This document shows, one piece after another, positions 58,061 to 64,000 of a stretch of DNA of 64,000 nucleotides (positions within the stretch are counted from its first letter, which is position 1; each line of letters starts with the position of its first letter). Position numbers and translations under genes: made by a program. The notes beneath the pieces are model-generated. The model worked only from the letters and a program-made list of their open reading frames with translations, was not told the origin of the DNA and made no database searches. Source of the stretch: Tolypeutes matacus (lineage: Eukaryota > Chordata > Mammalia > Cingulata > Chlamyphoridae); contig JAKSZT010038599.1 in NCBI GenBank assembly GCA_026826555.1, forward strand, positions 3,560,785 to 3,624,784, given 5' to 3'.

Positions 58061-61002
58061 AAGTTATTTGATTTACTATCTCAGGATAGTTGAAAATATT
58101 GTTTTCTACTGAAGAACTGTGAAGGTTCAACACTTCCTATGGTAGGCTAGAAGAGCCTTGTACAATCTTAGGCAATGTCTGGGTGGTAAAGTATATGTTC
58201 ACTCTATCAGTGGGTCAATTGCACACAGTGCTTATAGCAGTAATGGGGAACATCCAACAGTAGTTATCCTAAATGTACTGAAACCAGAGTTGGACCCTTC
58301 AGTGATTGTACAATTACCAGCTAGTCCAGGAATAGAAGCAGAAAGGTTGAAAAAAGAAGGGTAATGAATGGTAGCAGAATATAACGGCAAGCCATGAGAT
58401 GTGAGAAACGTAAAATAGTTTTGCTTTCTGGCTTCAAATATGCCTATATAAAAGGAACATGAAGCAGCCCCTGCTAAGGTGAAGGAAGGAATGGCTAAGC
58501 AGTCAGATTAATATTTGTTACTTAATGAGGCAGATCTAACTCTCTTCCATTGCAATTTCTGGCCTTTTCCCCAACCTTCTCACCCTGTGGCTAGGGGAGT
58601 TCGAGGAAACAAAGATACATGATCCATTTTCAGGTGTATTTTAGCAGTAGGTGCATGATCGCAGGTTTAGTCATTCCATTTACAACATTTTTGAGGCAGC
58701 TCTTATTTTTTGTAGGTCTTGAGATGTCCAATATGTCCAAATGTTTTTCTTATTTAGAACAATTTTTAATTAAATATTACACTTATAAAGTGATCATTTA
58801 ATTTTCCTCTTCTCTTGGATTGCAAATATCTCAATATCATAGGGTCTCTGAATGTGAAAGGATTATGACATTGCACTCATTGTCAATATGTGTTCCTTAT
58901 TCAGTTCCCATTACTGAATATCACTTAGACTTAGAGGACAAGAAGCTAAAAAATATCTGTAAGTGGTTTAATGGTGCAGGCAGATGGTATTTACTCTGAG
59001 AACACTTCGCCGGTCTTGCCAAGCTTTGCGTATGTATCTTTTTGCACCAGTTAAGATTTTTTAGCTACAGAAAAATGGAAGATACAATTATAAGTTTTAG
59101 AAGAAAAGAAATAAAAGAAAACCTGTTTAAGGCAGAACCAGCTCATCAAGAGTCAGGATCTTTCATTTCTCTGCCCAATAACCCTCACTCAGGATTTTGG
59201 TCTTCACACTCAGGCTGACACCCTCATGACAGCAAAAGGCTGCCACTGTTCCACTTACGTCTTCACAAATCCATTTGGTAGAGGGCAAAGAGGTGGGTTT
59301 TTTCTCTCATATCTTTTCTTATCAGGAAGAAAATCCTTTCCTAATATCCCCTATCGCAAACTTCACCTTTTGCCTCATTAGCCAGAGCTGTAACACATGA
59401 CCATGCCAGAGCCAATAGCTGACAAGAAGAAACAGAACATTATTAAGGCTTTGACTGATCAACTTTTGTGCTAGGAGCTGGAGAGGGAACTGCTCTCCCT
59501 GAACACATTGACCACCAATTCCAGAACAAAATCTGGCTTCTGAAAGCAAGGATATCTACAGCCTGAGCCACACTTTTTAGTGTGCTTCTGTAGCTTTTAA
59601 CATTGAATATAATTATTGTCTGCTTATTTGTCTGTTTTTCTTTGTAAGCTGTACATGCCACAAGCTCGGAGATCAACTTGTTTTCACCTGTCTGCAAAAT
59701 CTCAAACATAGCAAGTGATCTTGTTAAAGGAACAAATTAATATTAGATGTTACATTGTAGCATAAATGGTCAATATGTCTTCAGAACTCATCATGTGGTG
59801 TCTGTGCAGCTTTGTAGGCTACAGAAAATCTGTATGGTTTTAAGTATATATATAAATAAGACACATAAATCACAGAAAAATGAAGCAAAAGCTAATCTTT
59901 CTCTCTTTCTTTTTTTTTCTTGACTTTTTTATTAAATTTCATGCCAGTGTTTCTTCATTGTTTGTGTCAACTTCAGTAATATATGTAGAATTTTGAGAAA
60001 AAAAGAGAACTGCACACAGGTGTGCACACTAAAGCAGGGTTTCTATTTTATCACTATATTCTTCTTAAACAGGGGATAAGGCTATGTTTCATTTTTCTTA
60101 TCATATATTTAGTAGAAGAAATGACCTCTCCTTACAGCTTAAAAAATAAAGACTAGCATAGGAACAAAGTACTAATAAATTTTCATTCATGTGATGTTAT
60201 AACATCTCTGAGAGACAGCTTAAGGCATAATGTTATTTTTTTCTTCTTTGAAATAAATGAGCTCATCTTAGATGCAAATTTCCAAATTAATTTTTAAAAT
60301 ATAGTTTGGTCTTTGTAAAAGGAATATACTGAAACGAGGAAAAGCGCATTATGATATGAATTAGGTCATATACATCTAGAAAATGAAAGATATAATGTTC
60401 TAAAGAAAATTATGTTCTAGTTTGCTTTTGAAAATGAACACAGGACTTTTATTCTTGCAACTATATAAAAATAGAAAAGCATGAAAAAATCATATATATA
60501 TTTAAACACCAAAATAAGCTGATTAAAATATTCTATTTATATATTGCATTTAGGGTGATATATCCTTTACTCTAAAGCAGAGTTTCTCAACAATATTGAC
60601 ATTTTGGGGCAGATAATTCTTTTTTGGGGAGGGTTGTCCTGTCAACTAATGGATTTGGTAATAAATATTCTAATACTCATCAGAGATTCCAGGATATGAA
60701 ACCACAAGTGTGAAGATAGATACCCAGTGTTAGAAGGAGGAGCTGAAGTTTAGAATCCTGTAGAAGCTCCAACATTTAAGGGGAAGTTATATTAACAGAG
60801 ATGTGGAAAATAGAGTGGCAAAAAGAATCCTACAGAGTCATAAGGGAAGAAGAGAAAGGACTATTTTTATACATACCAAGGTAGGAGACAGGTTCGAGAA
60901 GGAAGGTTTCAAAAACAAATGATTTCTTGAACTCCCTGTTTTATATGCTGCAGTCGCAGAGAACAACGTGAGTGAGAAAGTATCTTCTGAATGTGTCAGT
61001 TG
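58061..61002. other. Mostly unassigned sequence
   Basis: 58158-58364 has a 68-codon plus frame with no recognised domain. 59100-59700 resembles a mammal-wide repeat that I cannot name. 60580-60700 (GAGTTTCTCAACAATATTGACATTTTGGGGCAGATAATTC) is a known mammal-wide repeat, probably a DNA-transposon fragment. No gene recognised. Confidence 0.45.
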
Positions 61003-61009
61003 GAAAGTC

Positions 61010-61258
61010 TGGGGATTTGACAAACTCCTCCCTTACCTCCTCCCCTTCCTTGGCCCTTTAATACTCATTCTGCTCCTTCTCTCTCTAGGCCCTACCCTCT
61101 TTCGAAAACTCTTGCAGGCGATTCGCAACTCCCTCTTCGATAAGCCAGTGATCGTCCGCTATCAGCGAGTCCAAACCTGTGAAGTCGATTATCTGCATCT
61201 CTCCAACAACAACCAATCCTTCAATCGCCCAATCCATGCCGATCACTCACCCCACTAG
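61010..61258 (+). pseudogene. Retroviral env C-terminal fragment (membrane anchor and cytoplasmic tail)
   Basis: 83 codons, ending in a natural TAG. The first 35 encode a Pro-Gly-containing hydrophobic span (LLPYLLPFLGPLILILLLLS) typical of the anchor of gammaretroviral/type D transmembrane subunits; about 50 polar residues form the tail. Everything upstream, including receptor-binding and fusion parts, is missing because the retrocopy is 5'-truncated. The ATG at 60968 and codons before 61010 belong to the host flank, so the apparent 96-codon frame is a chance fusion. No intact env product is possible. Confidence 0.75.
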
Positions 61259-61341
61259 ACCCCTACCCTGTCCCTCCTCCCTTTCCAAACAAACCTCTCC
61301 ACCTATTACAATTTGGCCAAGATAGAGCTGAACTGGTGAGC

Positions 61342-61478
61342 CAATGACGGGCAACCTAGCCAGGCACAAAAGGTAGCCAACCTAAGACAGGGCACCAGCC
61401 GCTGTTGCTCTGCTGGGCTGTTGTCCTATGACGGGCAACTGAACCTTATACTAGCACCGCTGGACAACCTAAGACAGG
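61342..61478 (+). promoter_or_regulatory. CTE-like RNA export element, unit 1
   Basis: Holds the ordered motifs GACGGGCAA (61346-61354), CCTAAGACAGG (61381-61391), GACGGGCAA (61430-61438) and CCTAAGACAGG (61468-61478). In simian type D retroviruses the constitutive transport element between env and the 3' LTR has this same G-C-G-C order, folds so the first G strand faces the last C strand, and binds host NXF1 to export unspliced RNA. Position and motif order match; a short CCAG/CTGG pairing (61360-61363 with 61460-61463) is compatible. Function in this copy is inferred only. Confidence 0.75.
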
Positions 61479-61536
61479 AACCTAGCTGATTGTTGCCATG
61501 GCGCCTGGTTCAATCATTGCTGCTAGAGTCTCCAAA

Positions 61537-61681
61537 GACGGGTAAGATCCAGCCCCCTTTTTCTGCATGGTTCTGACCTAAGACAGGCACAGTCCCTACC
61601 GTTCATGCACAGCTGCTGCTGGGATAGCCCAAAGACGGGTAAGAGCTACTAGTGCCTCAGCCGGCTATGATCTAAGACAGG
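61537..61681 (+). promoter_or_regulatory. CTE-like RNA export element, unit 2
   Basis: Motifs GACGGGTAA (61537-61545), CCTAAGACAGG (61577-61587), GACGGGTAA (61634-61642) and TCTAAGACAGG (61671-61681). By hand, the sequence just after the first G motif pairs with that just before the last C motif: AGATC (61545-61549) with GATCT (61669-61673), then AGCC (61551-61554) with GGCT (61663-61666). This nine-pair stem with a small internal loop places the outer G and C strands opposite each other, as in the known NXF1-binding loops. Confidence 0.75.
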
Positions 61682-61704
61682 CCCAGCTCCCTATCTGTTG
61701 GCCT

Positions 61705-61720
61705 AAAAAAGAAATAAGGG
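61705..61720 (+). promoter_or_regulatory. Retroviral polypurine tract
   Basis: AAAAAAGAAATAAGGG, purine-rich with one T, directly before the LTR start TGGAGATGCA. This is the position and composition of the plus-strand primer of retroviral reverse transcription. Confidence 0.68.
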
Positions 61721-62052
61721 TGGAGATGCAGTATCTACAAACCGCAAGCCTTGCTGTGGACTTGCCTGCGCAACTCAACCCCCTCCCCCATTCCTCTTTT
61801 CCCTCTCTCCCTCTTCCTTGTTCCTTCTCACCAATCAGAGCTCTCGCCCCAGTTATTGCCTTATTTGGACAACCTTACTTCGCCCCTTGCCGCCCCCAAT
61901 TCTGCCCCTTTCCCTAGCAACCCCTGACCCTAACCACTGCCCAATGATAAGCCTCCACCATCGGCTGAGGGACTGCCCCCAGCCTGAAGAGTATATATGC
62001 ACTGTACTTCCTCAATAAAGCTCTCTCTCTCTCTCTCTTCTTCTTCCTCCGC
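61721..62052 (+). mobile_element. Retroviral 3' LTR, U3-R only
   Basis: About 330 bases starting TG after the polypurine tract. Pyrimidine-rich U3 with CCAAT boxes (61831-61835, 61941-61945), a TATA box (TATATA, 61992-61997) and AATAAA at 62014-62019. A (CT)n stretch follows, then poly(A). The short TATA-to-polyadenylation distance implies a short R, as in type D retroviruses. Confidence 0.78.
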
Positions 62053-62073
62053 AAAAAAAAAAAAAAAAAAAAA
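62053..62073 (+). repeat. Poly(A) tail of the retrocopy
   Basis: 21 uninterrupted A between the R end and the right target duplication. Little decay suggests a fairly recent insertion or slippage maintenance. Confidence 0.92.
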
Positions 62074-62184
62074 GAAAGTCTTTGGTGATGTTAGTGCAGC
62101 AATTTCACTGGAAAGGTGAGAGCTAAGGAAAACCCTCAAGACTGGAAAGGAGGATAAAGATTGGAGGGAACTTACAGAAGGAAC

Positions 62185-62663
62185 TGTGGGAGGCAGAACA
62201 ATGGCCTTCCAGAGATATCCCTGTTCTAAACCCTGGAGCCTAACAATATGACAGGTTACATGGAGAAGGAAAATAAAGGTTGTAGATGGAATTGTTTCCT
62301 AATCAGATGACATGAAAATAGGGTAATTGTCCTGGATCTAGGTGGGCCCTTAAAAGTAGAAGAAGGAGGCAGGTCAGTCAGAGGAAGATGTGGCCACAGA
62401 AAAATAGCCAGAGATGCAACATGGCCATCTTTGAAATTAAAAAAAGGGTGCTGTTAATCAAGGAATGTGAGTGGTATCTAGAAGCTAGAAAAGACAAGGA
62501 AACAGATTTCCCCATAGAGCCTTCAGAAGGAGCACAGCCCTGATATTAGCCCTGTGAAATGTGTCGGTTTTCTGATCTGCATCACTGTAAGATAATAAAT
62601 TGGTGTTGGTTTAGTCACAAAGTCTGGAGTATTTTTTAATAACAGCAATAGAAAACTCATGCA
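62185..62663 (+). mobile_element. Solo LTR relic (ERVL/MaLR-like)
   Basis: Starts TGTGGGAGGCAGAACAATGGCC and ends AAAACTCATGCA, with near-perfect target duplication GGAAC (62180-62184) and GGAAA (62664-62668). It contains GGTGGGCCCTTAAAAGTAG (TATA-like), CCTTCAGAAGGAGCACAGCCCTGA and a polyadenylation region GATAATAAATTGGTGTTGG near 62591. Same broad group as 28264-28728. Confidence 0.82.
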
Positions 62664-62699
62664 GGAAATGTAGTGGAAAGAAACATACTTCTTCGGGGA

Positions 62700-63500
62700 C
62701 ATTTATTTATTCATTTGACAAATATTTATTGAACTATTAGAGTTGAAGATAGAGCGAGAACAAAACAGGCAAAAATCCCCCCAAAGAACTTCACATTCAA
62801 TAAGCCAATTAGAAAAGTCTATGGTATATTTGGTGTTGCTAAGTGCTGTGGCGAAAAAAAAAAAAAAAAAAAAAAAACACAAAAAAGTGGACAAGTGGGA
62901 CTAGGGATTATGGGGATGTGAGGGTTGTGGATTTGTAATTTTAAGTGAAGTTGCTAAGTCTTTAAAGAAAACTGGACATTTGAGTAAGGACCTGAATTAT
63001 GTGATAAATCAAATGATGTAGATGTCAGGGAAGAAAAAACAACCAGGAAGAAGAAATTACAAGCACTAAAAGCCCAGTAGCAAAATCATGCCCGGTTTAT
63101 TGGAGGAATGGCAAGAAATTAGAGTAGTTGGAGTAGAGCTAGTCATAGAAGATGAGCTCAGAGAGGCAAACCATGGGTAAAGCTTTACAGATCATAGTAA
63201 CAACTTTGGCTTTTATTGTAAGTGATAACGTAAGTGATAATGGAATCAATTGCAACACTTTGTGCAGAGGCCAAAGCATTGACTTGCATTCTAAAAGGAT
63301 CTCTCTGGATAAACTGTTGGAAATAGACTCTCTGGAGCTAAGGGTGAGGCAGGAAGACCAATTGCCAAGCAGTTGCAATAATCTAGGCAAGCAGTAATGG
63401 TGGCTTGGACCTAGGTTTTACCACTGCTCATGGGATGTATTAGATTTCAAAAATAATTTGAAAGTAGGGTCTCCTGGATTGAATGTAGAATGTGAGAGAA
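62700..63500 (+). mobile_element. Ancient mammal-wide repeat (L2-class), long relic
   Basis: Ordered fossil blocks: ATTTGACAAATATTTATTGAACTATTAG, AACTTCACATTCAATAAGCC, TGGACATTTGAGTAAGGACCTGAATTATGTG, AACTTTGGCTTTTATTGTAAGTG, GTGAGGCAGGAAGACCAATTGCC and GCAATAATCTAGGCAAGCAGTAATGGTGGCTTGGACC. I know this sequence as a mammal-wide interspersed repeat and place it in the L2 class with caution. A 24-base A run sits at 62854-62877. Frames on both strands near 63139-63397 are by-products. Confidence 0.6.
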
Positions 63501-64000
63501 AGAGGGGAGTCTATAATGAATCCACAGGAAATATTTAGCTTAGTCCACCTTGTATCAATTACTCAGACTCTAGGGAAGATGAGAAGACAATTAGAGTCTG
63601 CAAATATAGAGTCAGAATATATCAATAGTAATAATGGTCACAAAGAGTGACATTATTATAACTTTAAAATACTAACTCTCATTTGATATTTATAACTAAC
63701 TTGCAGTGTTATTTAGAAGTACTCTTCCCAGTTTCCAAATAAAAAAATATGATAAAAGGGAGATTAACTAATTTTCTAAAAGCTACAATTTTTAAGTGAA
63801 ACTGTCAGAACTCAAAAGTTTTCTGATTCCATGGTCCCAGCAAATCTCTTTTAAGAAACAGTGATTATGTTTTAAGAATATCTGTTTTCTAACCTTCCAA
63901 GCTTTCTATTCAGAGAGTAAGTGTCACAGTGAGAATAGTATTTAAAAATTATTTTAAGTATAAGTTATACTGAGATTATCTTCAAATCTGTGTAGATATA
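63501..64000. other. Unassigned AT-rich sequence at window end
   Basis: The first part may continue the repeat at 62700-63500; no gene recognised. Confidence 0.45.

Larger units (their letters stand above)
61011..62073 (+). mobile_element. Polyadenylated retrocopy of a retroviral transcript (env tail, CTE-like region, U3-R)
   Basis: This 1.06-kb block begins abruptly inside an env transmembrane domain, continues through a noncoding export-element-like region, polypurine tract, U3 and R, and ends in A21 (62053-62073) 33 bases after AATAAA. U5 is absent. Flanking 8-bp repeats GAAAGTCT at 61003-61010 and 62074-62081 fit a target duplication. A provirus would end in U5 with TG...CA and a 4-6-bp duplication, so the structure indicates reverse transcription of a 5'-truncated mRNA by L1 machinery. 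The source is a betaretrovirus (type D)-like endogenous virus that also existed in the genome. Confidence 0.82.

Noticed and set aside
58158..58364. 68-codon frame as a processed pseudogene fragment
   Set aside because: The text looks somewhat protein-like, but I recognise no protein, poly(A) tail or target duplication.
60968..61258. 96-codon membrane protein starting at the ATG at 60968
   Set aside because: The first 14 codons are host flank before the retrocopy breakpoint at 61011; the rest is a truncated env tail.
61721..62073. Full proviral 3' LTR
   Set aside because: No U5 and no CA terminus; poly(A) begins at the R end, so the copy derives from mRNA rather than integrated DNA.

Overview
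The window is mammalian nuclear DNA from a gene desert or the interior of a very long intron. It is A+T-rich and CpG-poor, open frames are short, and almost everything recognisable is an interspersed repeat. I recognise no host protein-coding gene, rRNA or functional tRNA gene. The lineage is most likely Xenarthra (armadillo, possibly sloth or anteater). The evidence is two tRNA-derived SINEs of the DAS type known from armadillo (19764-20205 and 29088-29268) and repeated copies of a long LINE 3'-UTR that I associate from memory with xenarthran L1s. Mammal-wide MIR, L2, MER5, L1 and ERVL relics make up the older layer. The species is not proven from sequence alone. Layout: 1-1470 is an L1 ORF2 fragment split by two LTRs of one family in opposite orientations; a third copy lies at 12646-13279. 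1471-16380 is mostly anonymous AT-rich DNA with MIR, MER5A, L1 and LTR relics and one candidate exon (15659-15721). 16385-21265 is dense L1 debris with a dimeric SINE. 22141-31513 holds two 2.5-kb minus-strand LINE 3'-UTR copies, a 150-bp third copy with a clean target-site duplication, and an ERV1-like solo LTR. 31514-48300 is largely unique AT-rich DNA with LTR relics, ancient LINE/SINE fragments and a 530-bp tetranucleotide repeat. 48330-53440 is a decayed minus-strand ERVL provirus (RT, RNase H, integrase and dUTPase relics) cut by a younger LTR with a perfect 5-bp target duplication. 54955-55978 has an antisense L1 3' end and a complete solo LTR. 61011-62073 is the most remarkable locus: a polyadenylated, L1-style retrocopy of a retroviral transcript carrying the env C-terminus, an NXF1/CTE-like RNA export region with four motif pairs instead of the two of simian type D retroviruses, a polypurine tract and a U3-R LTR. 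The elements form nested layers: old L1, ERVL and MIR sequence was cut by LTRs, then by LINE 3' ends and SINEs.
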